64,000 nucleotides of DNA from Pseudomonadales bacterium (lineage in GTDB: Bacteria; Pseudomonadota; Gammaproteobacteria; Pseudomonadales; Azotimanducaceae), in NCBI GenBank assembly GCA_012103505.1, contig WLWP01000001.1:1054001-1118000 (forward strand). Reading direction: 5' to 3'. Of the stretch, positions 27,729 through 35,758 are shown one piece after another. Position 1 is the first letter of the stretch; every line of letters begins with the position of its first letter. The notes beneath the pieces are model-generated. The model was given only the letters and a program-made list of their open reading frames with translations, had not been told where the DNA came from and did no database searches. The translations under genes were made by a program, and so were the position numbers.

Positions 27729-28336
27729 CAAAATAACCTCTCAGGCACCGTGATTACATCACCTGGACGCAATCTCACGTTACTTCGTAAGTCCCTGCCG
27801 TTGAGTATGCGGTCCAATCTAATAACTATTGGTTCATGTCCCTGGCGAAAAACCCTAACCTTCGCCGAATTCGCGAACTCATTGACGCCTCCGGCTTCAA
27901 GGACTACATCCATTACAGTCATGCCATTTTTAAACTCCACCGATTGCGGGCTAACCACCGCACCAGTGATCCTAATCCGAGATAGGTAATCTGAGTTTGA
28001 AACGTTTGCGACGGTAACAGTTACAATTGGGTCGCGGATGAACGTCGAGAGAATTTTGGTTATGCGTGTAGCGACTTCTTCGGGTTCATTGCCACCTACT
28101 GGAATGTCACCTGCGATTGGAATGGTAATTTTGCCATCGGGTCTGACCATGACAATTGTACTGACATCTTCATGAGCGTAAACGTCGATACTCAAAGTGT
28201 CGCCAACACCGATCCGATATTCTTCAGCAAACACAAACTCCTGATTTGTTGGGTCATCGAGGACAACGACGCCCGAAGCACACGAGATTGCTGAAACCGC
28301 TACGGCAAATGGGAGTAGTCTCGAGACGACACTCAT
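27728..28336 (-). CDS. Polysaccharide export lipoprotein (Wza/EpsA-like)
   Basis: The 202-residue exported protein has a signal ending at a probable lipobox (AISC, Cys near 19), the polysaccharide export domain ('YRIGVGDTLSIDVYAHEDVS', 'VRPDGKITIPIAGDIPVGG') and SLBB-type repeats ('IRITGAVVSPQSVEFKNG', 'VRLRPGDVITVPERLF'). It is shorter than E. coli Wza, as is usual in PEP-CTERM loci, and would form the outer-membrane pore with the beta-barrel. A near-perfect AAGGAGG lies just before the ATG. It is the first gene of the minus-strand export operon; the 234-nt region upstream should hold its promoter. Confidence 0.92.
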   Translation of the reverse strand: MSVVSRLLPFAVAVSAISCASGVVVLDDPTNQEFVFAEEYRIGVGDTLSIDVYAHEDVSTIVMVRPDGKITIPIAGDIPVGGNEPEEVATRITKILSTFIRDPIVTVTVANVSNSDYLSRIRITGAVVSPQSVEFKNGMTVMDVVLEAGGVNEFANSAKVRVFRQGHEPIVIRLDRILNGRDLRSNVRLRPGDVITVPERLF

Positions 28337-28570
28337 ATATTCCTCCTTAAATCACAGAGTCGAAGTTGGTCATGATACACAACAACGGTCATGTAATTGT
28401 TCCGATATTTAGAAACGTGATGTCCCCCAACATTGTACGAGTAGGATAAGGGCGGGTTTTCGGATCTTCTCACACGTGAGTGAAAGCGCATCTTGAAATT
28501 TGAGGTTTTTCCCCAAAAAAAGCGGAAGCGTTCTGCGGTTGTAGCACAATCGTTCAGCAGTCTTAGCATG

Positions 28571-30133
28571 TCATAGTTTCGCTAGCGTTTTGCCAATAAC
28601 TCGAATCGCCAACGTTTCTTCCGCACCTTCAAAAATCGACAAAACTCTCGCATCTGCAAAATATCGACTCACGTCTGTTTCTTCAGCATAGCCCATCCCA
28701 CCGAACAGTTGGACTGCTTCCCGCGTGACAGTTTCGGCTGCTCGACAAGCAAGCAACTTTACAAGACTCGCTTCCATTTCTCCCGTACCCGAATCCATCA
28801 TCGAGGCGACATCAAGTGTTGCGGCTTTACAGGCGCATATTAGGGTCCCCATATGTGCAAACTTGGCCAGCGACAGCGGATATTCAGCGACAGGCTGGTC
28901 GAACACCCGACGCTCAGTCGCATAGTTGATTGAGGACTCCATTGCGGCTCGCATGAGACCGCAGGCGCGTGCTGCCGTTTGTAAACGCCCCCCCATGAAT
29001 CCACGCATGGTGTAGTAAAAACCCTTGCCCCGCCCTTCTTCTTCACCTATGAGATCCTGATTCGGTACAAAATAGTCATCGTAGAACATCTCGTAGGAGT
29101 GCATGCCGCGATACCCTAAGGTGGCAATAGCACGTCCTGTGACTGTGCCATGGCCTTCCTGCGAAAATTTGAAGTCATGTCCATCCGTTACTGGTTTCGT
29201 CACTACAAAAAGCGAGAGTCCCTTGTGGCCCGCAACTTCTTCTGTCCGTGCAAGTACTAACACTGACCCAGCTTTACCGGCGAACGTGCACCAGGTTTTC
29301 CCACCGTTGAGGAGCCACCCACCATCAGTCTGGGTTGCGCGAAGCGCAACGCTCGCGACATCGGAACCGGTGTTCGGTTCGGTGACAGAAATAGCGCAAA
29401 GGGGCTCCCCTGCCGCGATGCCAGGTAGCCAGCGTTGTTTCTGCTCTTCTGTGCCACCTTCCATGATTGCCCGTGCCATGATTTCTGGCCTTGTGATGAG
29501 GCTTCCAGCTGCACCGAGAGATCCTCGTGACAGCTCTTCCGTCACGATTACCATACCGACACTATCTTCTCGATTATCTGGCTTTAGCCCACCATAACGT
29601 TCAGGAACCGATAGGCCGAAACAGCCCATTTCTCGGAGAGGATTAAGAATTTCGTCAGGAACGATTAGATCGTTGCGGTGAATTTCTTCCGCCAGCGGCT
29701 TAACCACTTCGTTGGCGAAGTTGTGGAAAGTATCGCGGATAATTGTTTTCTCTTCATCCAGTTGGTCCAACGGGAGTCCGTCGGTGACAAACGCTCTACC
29801 AAGTTCGGTGACTTTTTCGGGGCTAAGCGCTTCTTCCAGCACCTCCATATTCAATACGTCGGTTCGGTCAATGCCATAGGATTGTGGTCTTCGCAGCAGT
29901 CTCGCTTGAATTCGAGATATTGAATCCGCTGCGAAATAATTCGCTGCGGCTTGCTTCAAAGTCGAATCCGAATTCCGAAGCAGAGAGTTGGCAGCAAAAA
30001 GCTCTGCTTGGCTAAATGCGAGGTCGTAGAGCTCGATCTGTTCTAGATCCAAGTCGCCATTGAGGGACTTCAACGCGCGGTCAAAGATTGATTGAGTGCT
30101 CTTAAGGGCCGCTTCGACGCGGGTAGGTTCCAT
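28571..30133 (-). CDS. Acyl-CoA dehydrogenase with N-terminal extension
   Basis: This FAD-dependent enzyme oxidises an acyl-CoA to the enoyl-CoA. The core shows 'GCFGLSVPERYGGL', the FAD segment 'CAISVTEPNTGSDVASVALR', 'LNGGKTWCTFAGKAGSVLVL', and the late 'AVQLFGGMGYAEETDVSRYF' with 'SIFEGAEETLAIRV', where the catalytic Glu is expected. Ahead of the standard domain is a ~110-residue extension rich in Ala, Leu and charged residues that many acyl-CoA dehydrogenases lack. Total 520 residues. It is monocistronic on the minus strand, divergent from hemF. Substrate chain cannot be predicted. Confidence 0.9.
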   Translation of the reverse strand: MEPTRVEAALKSTQSIFDRALKSLNGDLDLEQIELYDLAFSQAELFAANSLLRNSDSTLKQAAANYFAADSISRIQARLLRRPQSYGIDRTDVLNMEVLEEALSPEKVTELGRAFVTDGLPLDQLDEEKTIIRDTFHNFANEVVKPLAEEIHRNDLIVPDEILNPLREMGCFGLSVPERYGGLKPDNREDSVGMVIVTEELSRGSLGAAGSLITRPEIMARAIMEGGTEEQKQRWLPGIAAGEPLCAISVTEPNTGSDVASVALRATQTDGGWLLNGGKTWCTFAGKAGSVLVLARTEEVAGHKGLSLFVVTKPVTDGHDFKFSQEGHGTVTGRAIATLGYRGMHSYEMFYDDYFVPNQDLIGEEEGRGKGFYYTMRGFMGGRLQTAARACGLMRAAMESSINYATERRVFDQPVAEYPLSLAKFAHMGTLICACKAATLDVASMMDSGTGEMEASLVKLLACRAAETVTREAVQLFGGMGYAEETDVSRYFADARVLSIFEGAEETLAIRVIGKTLAKL

Positions 30134-30209
30134 CTAAGGTAACCAATTATGAGGAAGCGCGCATTCTAGGGGGCCCAGGCGTCTGCTACAAATATGTTAT
30201 AAAGCGCGC

Positions 30210-31109
30210 ATGAATGCATCTGAACTTGTGACGGCTGTGCGCGCGTACTTTCTCGACCTCCAAGAAACAATTTGCCGAGCGTTGGAGAGTGAGGATGGCA
30301 CCGGCAATTTTTCGAAAGAACCTGTTGTGGCGCCAAATGGTGGACTAGCTCAGCCACGCGTCCTAGCTGATGGTCGACATATTGAAAAAGCAGCTGTGCA
30401 ATTCACACATTCAATTGGAGATGCCCTGCCCCCTGCGGCGACCGAACGAAATCCGCATTTGGCTGGGTCCCCATTTCAGGCAGTAGCGATTTCGCTAATT
30501 GTTCATCCGCAGAATCCATTCGCTCCGACGACACACATGAACTTGCGCTTCTTTGTCGTTGATGCAGAAGAACCTGCTTGGTATTTCGGTGGTGGCTATG
30601 ACCTGACACCCTATTACGCTTATGAAGACGATGTTGTTCATTGGCATCAAACTGCGGCCGCCGCTTGCGGCGCGCACTACCCAGCGCTGAAAGCCAAGTG
30701 CGATGAGTATTTTTTCCTTAGGCATCGGCAAGAATGCCGCGGTGTCGGTGGGGTTTTCTTTGATGACTGGACTGAGGGCGGTTTTGATTCCAGTCTTGAG
30801 TTTGTGAAATCGGTTGGGGATTCCTTTCTGCCCGCGTACTTACCGATATTAAGCAAACGGAAATCTGAGCCTTATTCAGAAGCGCAACGAGATTTCCAAC
30901 TCTATCGTCGTGGACGATATGCTGAATTCAATCTAGCGATCGATCGAGGCACAAAGTACGGGCTCCAAAGTGGGCGTCGTGTTGAGTCCGTGCTCGCGTC
31001 TCTCCCGCCGTTGGTGAAGTGGGTATACAACTACCAAGCCGAGCCTGGTAGTCGGGAAGCAGAGCTGACGGAATATTTCTTGAAACCACGGGACTGGCTC
31101 GCTGAGTGA
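30210..31109 (+). CDS. hemF: Oxygen-dependent coproporphyrinogen III oxidase
   Basis: HemF oxidatively decarboxylates coproporphyrinogen III to protoporphyrinogen IX in aerobic heme synthesis. Conserved parts include 'VHPQNPFAPTTHMNLRFF', 'WYFGGGYDLTPYYAYEDDVV', 'GVFFDDWTEGGFDSSLEFV' and 'YAEFNLAIDRGTKYGLQSGR' followed by 'RVES'. The 299-residue length is normal and the dimeric cytosolic enzyme is complete. It stands alone, without the aroE or qor neighbours seen in Pseudomonas. Very secure. Confidence 0.98.
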   Translation: MNASELVTAVRAYFLDLQETICRALESEDGTGNFSKEPVVAPNGGLAQPRVLADGRHIEKAAVQFTHSIGDALPPAATERNPHLAGSPFQAVAISLIVHPQNPFAPTTHMNLRFFVVDAEEPAWYFGGGYDLTPYYAYEDDVVHWHQTAAAACGAHYPALKAKCDEYFFLRHRQECRGVGGVFFDDWTEGGFDSSLEFVKSVGDSFLPAYLPILSKRKSEPYSEAQRDFQLYRRGRYAEFNLAIDRGTKYGLQSGRRVESVLASLPPLVKWVYNYQAEPGSREAELTEYFLKPRDWLAE

Positions 31110-31133
31110 TCACCCGTTTCGAACTCTTAGATC

Positions 31134-31305
31134 TGTGGATAAGTCTGGGGATTAAAGTCGGAGCTTTGTAGGAATAGTCTGAGAAGGCGTATGTCCTACA
31201 AATCGTTGGCGACAAATATCTTTAAATATCAACCAGTTAGATTGTATTTTTTACTCTAAAAGTCGGAGCTAAGTAATCTAAACAGGCTCGTCAGATGTGC
31301 ATAAG
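31134..31305. other. Intergenic region with two DnaA-box matches and direct repeats
   Basis: Between hemF and the BON lipoprotein are TGTGGATAA (31134-31142) and TGTGCATAA (31297-31305), both fitting the DnaA-box consensus TTATNCACA on the other strand. Two copies of AAAGTCGGAGCT lie at 31154 and 31260, with an AT-rich stretch between. Two boxes are too few to call an origin; the region could also be a simple promoter area. No gene is visible in these 200 nt. Confidence 0.3.
31165..31202. repeat. Perfect 9-nt inverted repeat downstream of hemF
   Basis: TTTGTAGGA (31165-31173) and TCCTACAAA (31194-31202) can pair around a 20-nt loop, 56 nt past the hemF stop. There is no T run directly after it, so a factor-independent terminator is doubtful. 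It may stabilise the hemF message 3' end. Confidence 0.55.
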
Positions 31306-31313
31306 TTAGTCAG

Positions 31314-31628
31314 CTATTGGGGGTTGACCAGTGTTAAACGATCCTGAACTTCCTGTACGCCGCGAATATCTCGAATGAGATTGACCGCCTTTGTTCGCGC
31401 GTATTCGGAAGGAATTGGACCGAAAAGAGTGACTACGCCACGTTTCACTTCAACGTTAATGCGCATGCCGTTAATCTCGTCATCGCGAACCAGTCGCGTT
31501 TTAACCTTGCTTTGGACGGCAACATCATCGGTGAATTCACCGACTGTACGACTACCCCCTTCCCGGTAACTTTGGCAACCGCTCAGTAGAGCGATTGAAA
31601 GGATGAGTAAAAGCAGAGATCGTTGCAT
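31314..31628 (-). CDS. BON-domain lipoprotein
   Basis: The 104-residue product begins MQRSLLLLILSIALLSGCQS, a lipoprotein signal with lipobox LSGC, and continues with one BON domain: 'VQSKVKTRLVRDDEINGMRI', 'VEVKRGVVTLFGPIPSEYAR' and 'IRDIRGVQEVQDRL'. BON proteins (OsmY/DolP type) act at the envelope, often in outer-membrane maintenance or stress. Single-BON lipoproteins are shorter than DolP. Start at ATG 31628; an upstream in-frame ATG at 31739 would run across the divergent promoter. Divergent from the SMP-30 gene. Confidence 0.85.
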   Translation of the reverse strand: MQRSLLLLILSIALLSGCQSYREGGSRTVGEFTDDVAVQSKVKTRLVRDDEINGMRINVEVKRGVVTLFGPIPSEYARTKAVNLIRDIRGVQEVQDRLTLVNPQ

Positions 31629-31732
31629 ATTGAAATGAGCCAATGTTAACTCCGAGGAAAGAAATAATTCTGACACGCAGCTTGGCGTTAAGCTACACCT
31701 GCGTCGATCGTCGGACCAATATTGGAGTACAC

Positions 31733-32638
31733 ATGGCACAAGAATTTGACACTATCGCAGAAGGGCTTCGATTCCCCGAGGGCCCTATCGCGCTACCTGG
31801 CGGACGCGTCCTCGTCGTTGAGATCGCTAGAGGCACATTGTCCGTAGTCTCAAGCAACGGTGAGGTGTCTGTTGTCGCTGATCTAGGTGGTGGTCCCAAC
31901 GGCGCTGCGATGGGACCCGATGGCCACTGCTTTGTATGTAACAACGGTGGCTTTGAATGGATCGAAAGAGACGGGAAATTATACCCAGGCGAGCAACCGG
32001 CGGATTATGCTGGAGGTCGTATCGAGCGGGTTAACATCGAGACTGGGCTGTTCGAGGTGCTCTATTCCGAGTGCGATGGACGCCCCCTGAAAGGCCCCAA
32101 CGACATTGTATTTGATGCGACTGGTGGCTTTTGGTTTACCGACCATGGTAAGTCTCGCGAAAGAGAGCGAGATCGAACGGGTGTTTTTTATGCGACAAGC
32201 GATGGCAGTCGCATAGAAGAAGTGATCTTCCCGATGGAAGGTCCAAATGGCGTAGGGCTCTCTCCAGACGAATCAGAACTCTATATAGCCGAAACTGTGC
32301 CGGGTCGCGTTTGGGCTTATGAGCTTGCCTCGCCTGGCAAGGTTAAGGGTACGCGCCGACTTCTTACCGATCGACCCGGATTCCACTTCTTCGATAGTCT
32401 TGCGGTTGATGCGCAAGGCGGTGTCTGTGTCGCTACGATTATCGACGGAGGAATAACAACGCTCGCGCCAACCGATGCACCTCCCAAGTTCTTTGCGACG
32501 GACGATCGTTTGACGACCAATATTTGTTTCGGTGGTGGTGACTTGAGTACGGCCTACATCACGCTTTCGAGTACAGGCCGCCTGATTTCAACACAATGGG
32601 ATGTACCGGGGTTACCGCTTAACTTTTTGAATAAGTGA
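31733..32638 (+). CDS. SMP-30/gluconolactonase/LRE-family protein
   Basis: This six-bladed beta-propeller lactonase of 301 residues has metal-binding residues in the expected places: Glu in 'EGLRFPEGPIALPGGRVLVV', Asn in 'GPNDIVFDATGGFWFTDHGK' and Asp in 'FFDSLAVDAQGGVCVATIID'. Members hydrolyse sugar lactones or other cyclic esters, but the substrate is not readable from sequence. ATG 31733 gives a cytosolic protein; upstream extension to 31643 would be promoter sequence. No sugar catabolic genes lie next to it. Confidence 0.85.
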   Translation: MAQEFDTIAEGLRFPEGPIALPGGRVLVVEIARGTLSVVSSNGEVSVVADLGGGPNGAAMGPDGHCFVCNNGGFEWIERDGKLYPGEQPADYAGGRIERVNIETGLFEVLYSECDGRPLKGPNDIVFDATGGFWFTDHGKSRERERDRTGVFYATSDGSRIEEVIFPMEGPNGVGLSPDESELYIAETVPGRVWAYELASPGKVKGTRRLLTDRPGFHFFDSLAVDAQGGVCVATIIDGGITTLAPTDAPPKFFATDDRLTTNICFGGGDLSTAYITLSSTGRLISTQWDVPGLPLNFLNK

Positions 32639-32736
32639 TTGGAACATTCAAATAGAAACACTATTGATGATCTGTGGATTGGCATTTGCTCGTGTGTCGC
32701 ATAAGATAACGCGCTTGCATTGCGAGAGGGGTAGGC

Positions 32737-33150
32737 ATGCGTAGACCATTTGGTAGAGGCCGAGAAGACGAAGGTGACAATCAGATCAATCTGACGCCCA
32801 TGTTGGACGTTGTGTTTATCATGTTGATCTTTTTTATCGTGACAGCCACTTTCGTCAAGGAAGTAGGCCTAGATGTGAATCAGCCGGATGACGACAAGCC
32901 AAAAACCGTCGATCCAGACAAGAAAAGCATCGTTGTTCGCATCTCCAATCGAGATCGTATCGTCATCGCACAGAGAGATGTCGATTGGCGTGCCGTACGC
33001 GCGAATATCGAACGGTTGCATGCGGAAAATCCTGAAGCGCCTGTGATCATTCAACCGCATCCAGATTCGACGACAGAAGCCATGATTCATGTCATGGATT
33101 CGGCAAGGCAAGCGGGGGTATACAACGTTAGTCTTGCTGCGGCGAACTGA
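32737..33150 (+). CDS. exbD: Biopolymer transport protein ExbD/TolR family
   Basis: The 137-residue protein has a short cytosolic N-terminus, the signature 'NQINLTPMLDVVFIMLIFFI' containing the proton-relay Asp inside a single membrane helix, and a periplasmic domain. ExbD works with ExbB (and TonB) to energise outer-membrane transporters, yet no exbB or tonB is nearby. It is followed by a terminator. It may serve an ExbB encoded elsewhere. Confidence 0.9.
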   Translation: MRRPFGRGREDEGDNQINLTPMLDVVFIMLIFFIVTATFVKEVGLDVNQPDDDKPKTVDPDKKSIVVRISNRDRIVIAQRDVDWRAVRANIERLHAENPEAPVIIQPHPDSTTEAMIHVMDSARQAGVYNVSLAAAN

Positions 33151-33167
33151 CGAAGTAACGTAGTTTG

Positions 33168-33194
33168 AAAAGGCCGGGCATCCGGCCTTTTTTG
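33168..33194. terminator. Bidirectional rho-independent terminator
   Basis: A GGCCGG/CCGGCC stem with a 4-nt GCAT loop is flanked by A residues on the left and a T run on the right. The symmetry lets it stop both exbD transcription from the left and nupC transcription from the right. It is the clearest terminator in the window. Confidence 0.93.
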
Positions 33195-33214
33195 TGCCTG
33201 AATTTGTTGGTTTA

Positions 33215-34441
33215 TTAGACGACCAAGCCGATCACGGCTCCGGTGATCAACGTCACTAATGTGCCGCTTATCAATGATTTAGGTGCTATTTCAAGAGTTT
33301 CTTCTCGGCGTTCAGGTACCATTGTGTTCAAACCACCGAGCAGAATGCCTAGGCTTCCGAAGTTCGCGAACCCACACAGCGCATAAATCAGAATGATTTG
33401 ACTCTTGGCGCTGAAGTTCTCAGTACTGCCCGCGAATTGCAGATAGGCAACCAGTTCGTTCAGGACGAGTTTGGTACCCAACAGGCTTCCGGCGTGTATG
33501 GCTTCTGACCAGGGGATACCGATCAGCCACGCGACAGGCGCAAATATCCAACCCACGACGAGTTCTAAAGATAAGGTCAGATCGCCAATCGGGATCAGCC
33601 CGAGTAGACCGTTGACTAGAGCTACCAACGAGAGCAGCACAAGTAGCATCGCACCAACATTCATCGCCAGTGCCAGCCCATCCGTTGTGCCTCGCGTGAT
33701 CGCATCCATTAGCGACGCATATTTTAATCCTGTGCCGCGATCGCCGGTGCCGGATGAATCGGACGGGATCAACATTCGTGCGACGTAAGTTGCGCCGATA
33801 ACATTGAGTACAGACGCGCTCAAAATATGTCCAAGCCCGCCCGGTAGATATTCGTTAAGAACGCTGGCATAGAGAACCATGACTGAACCGGCAACTGTAG
33901 ACATGCCGAAAGTCATCAGACAAAAATACTCAGAGCGTGAAAGTTCCTTGAGGTACGCGCGAACCACTAGTGGGGTCTCGACCATACCAAGAAATAGTGT
34001 TGCGGCACCTGACGTACCCAGAGCGCCGCTGACGCCTAAAGTTCGCTGCAACAGCCAGCCAAAGGCGCGCACAATTGCTGGTAGTACACCCCAATACCAC
34101 AACACCGCGATGATGGCGGAAAAGACCACGACCTGCGGCAGCACTCGAAACGCGAAGAGATACATCGCGCTGCCCTTTGAAATTTCAAAGGGCGTTTCGC
34201 CACCGCCGAGGTAGCCGAAGAGAAACGTTGTGCCCGCTGTGGTCGCCGCTTCGATCTGTTCGACGATGCTGTTTAGCATTAGGAGTGCGTTCGCAACCCA
34301 CTCAACTTGAATAAACAGATACGCCAACGCGAGTTGAATGCTTAAACCAATCACAACGAAACGCCACGTGATGTCCCGTCGTGATTCGCTAACAAGCCAA
34401 CAGATAGCGATGAATACGCCGATGCCAAGAATTGCTTGCAT
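33215..34441 (-). CDS. nupC: Concentrative nucleoside transporter NupC (CNT family)
   Basis: This 408-residue inner-membrane symporter has nine or ten hydrophobic segments. Typical CNT segments are 'FAFRVLPQVVVFSAIIAVLW', 'GTSGAATLFLGMVETPLVVR' (substrate-binding hairpin), 'MTFGMSTVAGSVMVLYASVL' and 'YALCGFANFGSLGILLGGL'. It imports nucleosides with Na+ or H+. Its ATG overlaps the stop of the phosphopantetheinyl transferase gene as TAATG, so the two are co-translated although functionally unrelated. Confidence 0.93.
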   Translation of the reverse strand: MQAILGIGVFIAICWLVSESRRDITWRFVVIGLSIQLALAYLFIQVEWVANALLMLNSIVEQIEAATTAGTTFLFGYLGGGETPFEISKGSAMYLFAFRVLPQVVVFSAIIAVLWYWGVLPAIVRAFGWLLQRTLGVSGALGTSGAATLFLGMVETPLVVRAYLKELSRSEYFCLMTFGMSTVAGSVMVLYASVLNEYLPGGLGHILSASVLNVIGATYVARMLIPSDSSGTGDRGTGLKYASLMDAITRGTTDGLALAMNVGAMLLVLLSLVALVNGLLGLIPIGDLTLSLELVVGWIFAPVAWLIGIPWSEAIHAGSLLGTKLVLNELVAYLQFAGSTENFSAKSQIILIYALCGFANFGSLGILLGGLNTMVPERREETLEIAPKSLISGTLVTLITGAVIGLVV

Positions 34442-35103
34442 TAGCTGCTGATCACGAAGAGTGTGAATACATGGTCATGAGCGATGCGCCAATATCCACG
34501 TCCGGTTTTTAATATCTCGTTGGGATTGTGTTCGCCGATATAGTCGATGATAAATGTCTGTGCGTTTTCGTTCAGATGAATCTCCGCCTCGTGAAAGCCA
34601 ATGAACTCTTGCCCGATAGGAAACACCGCCTTGTATCCAGCTTCCTTGGCAGAGAACATGATTGTGTCCGCGTTCTGATCATAGTTGCCTAGCAGTTCCA
34701 ACTCGTTCTCGGTGAAAAGTGTTTTGTGCAACCCATCATGCAATCGATCGAGTTGTTCCAGATCGATGCCAACCGCGTGGTTCCTGCTGACGATCGCGCC
34801 CGCAAACTGATCAGTGTGCGTGATGCTGCCATTTAGGCCATTTGGCCATACTGGGGCACGGTTTTCTCGATGCACAGGTGTTGGCATGAGACCTAGTGTT
34901 TCTTGGGCTCGGTGTGCACACCAACGCCCACTGGAGAAACCGGCTTTTCGCTTGGGCGCCATAGGCTCGAGCTCGTCTTGCTCTTCGGGGAAAAGCTGCT
35001 CAACACGATCACGCACACCTGAAAAGATGATCGCGGTATCTGCAAGATCTAAACTTTCAATGACAAACTCGCCGAAACCATCACTTTCGTCCTGCCAGTG
35101 CAC
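34441..35103 (-). CDS. 4'-phosphopantetheinyl transferase (EntD/Sfp type)
   Basis: This enzyme activates carrier proteins of polyketide, peptide or fatty acid synthases by adding phosphopantetheine from CoA. The 220-residue protein has 'KRKAGFSSGRWCAHRAQETL', 'GSITHTDQFAGAIVSRNHAV', the Mg-binding 'GIDLEQLDRLHDG' and the signature 'MFSAKEAGYKAVFPI' (WSxKE-like). It has no local synthase; the nearest candidate, the polyketide synthase at 14-18 kb, lacks a carrier domain. Start ATG 35103 is near the divergent kinase gene. Confidence 0.9.
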   Translation of the reverse strand: MHWQDESDGFGEFVIESLDLADTAIIFSGVRDRVEQLFPEEQDELEPMAPKRKAGFSSGRWCAHRAQETLGLMPTPVHRENRAPVWPNGLNGSITHTDQFAGAIVSRNHAVGIDLEQLDRLHDGLHKTLFTENELELLGNYDQNADTIMFSAKEAGYKAVFPIGQEFIGFHEAEIHLNENAQTFIIDYIGEHNPNEILKTGRGYWRIAHDHVFTLFVISS

Positions 35104-35149
35104 TGGGCTACCCTACACAATTCAATTTAGGAGCCTCAGTGTAATCGAT

Positions 35150-35758
35150 ATGGCGAACGTGATTCTCTTGAATGGCTGTTCAAGCTCGGGTAAGACCACA
35201 CTCGCAGAGACGCTGCAACAACGCCTACCAGAACCCTATCAGTACATCGGTCTGGATCAGTTTCGTGATGGCATGCCTGCGCGAGTCCGAGGCCTTAACG
35301 CTCCACCCGGCAGCGAAGGCGCTCGCGGACTAAACGTGGTGCCCGGTATCCTAGACGGTGCGCGAGTCACCGAGATCCAATTTGGAGACTTTGGCCAAGC
35401 CATATTAAGTGGTATGCGCCAGACTGTAGCATCGCTCTCATGCGCTGACATTCCTGTCATTGTCGATGACTTACTCTTTGAGCGTTCTTTCCTAGATGAG
35501 TATGTGCGGTTGTTGGATAGTCAGTCGGCGTGGTTTGTCGCGGTGCGTTGCGACCTTGACGTGATCAATCAACGTGAGAGCGGTCGTGTTGGCAGATTTC
35601 CAGGGACTGCAACTGCGCATTACGACCTCGTACATGCGCATGGCGCGCCTTACGACCTGGAGGTCGATACAACTGCAGCAAAGCCACGTGAACTTGCAGA
35701 CGCCATTATTCAGCGTATGCAATCGCCTCCCCAAGCTTTTGAAACGCTCAAGGCATAG
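35150..35758 (+). CDS. Chloramphenicol phosphotransferase-like P-loop kinase
   Basis: The 202-residue protein has a Walker A motif 'LLNGCSSSGKTTLAETLQQR', then 'YIGLDQFRDGMPARV' and 'IPVIVDDLLFERSFLDEYVR', matching the CPT family, whose namesake phosphorylates chloramphenicol. Most relatives are P-loop kinases of unknown substrate, so resistance should not be assumed. ATG 35150 lies 16 nt after AGGAG, a long spacing, but no better in-frame start exists. It converges with the exported beta-propeller gene, overlapping by 11 nt. Confidence 0.78.
   Translation: MANVILLNGCSSSGKTTLAETLQQRLPEPYQYIGLDQFRDGMPARVRGLNAPPGSEGARGLNVVPGILDGARVTEIQFGDFGQAILSGMRQTVASLSCADIPVIVDDLLFERSFLDEYVRLLDSQSAWFVAVRCDLDVINQRESGRVGRFPGTATAHYDLVHAHGAPYDLEVDTTAAKPRELADAIIQRMQSPPQAFETLKA

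Noticed and set aside
28333-28569. Leftward open frame of 78 codons upstream of the export lipoprotein
   Set aside because: Basic, low-complexity composition with no ribosome site; this space should be the promoter region of the export operon.
31110-31313. Replication origin
   Set aside because: Only two DnaA boxes, no dnaA, dnaN or mnmG nearby; not enough to call oriC.
35150-35758. Chloramphenicol resistance gene
   Set aside because: Only the fold and P-loop match; most relatives are kinases of unknown substrate.
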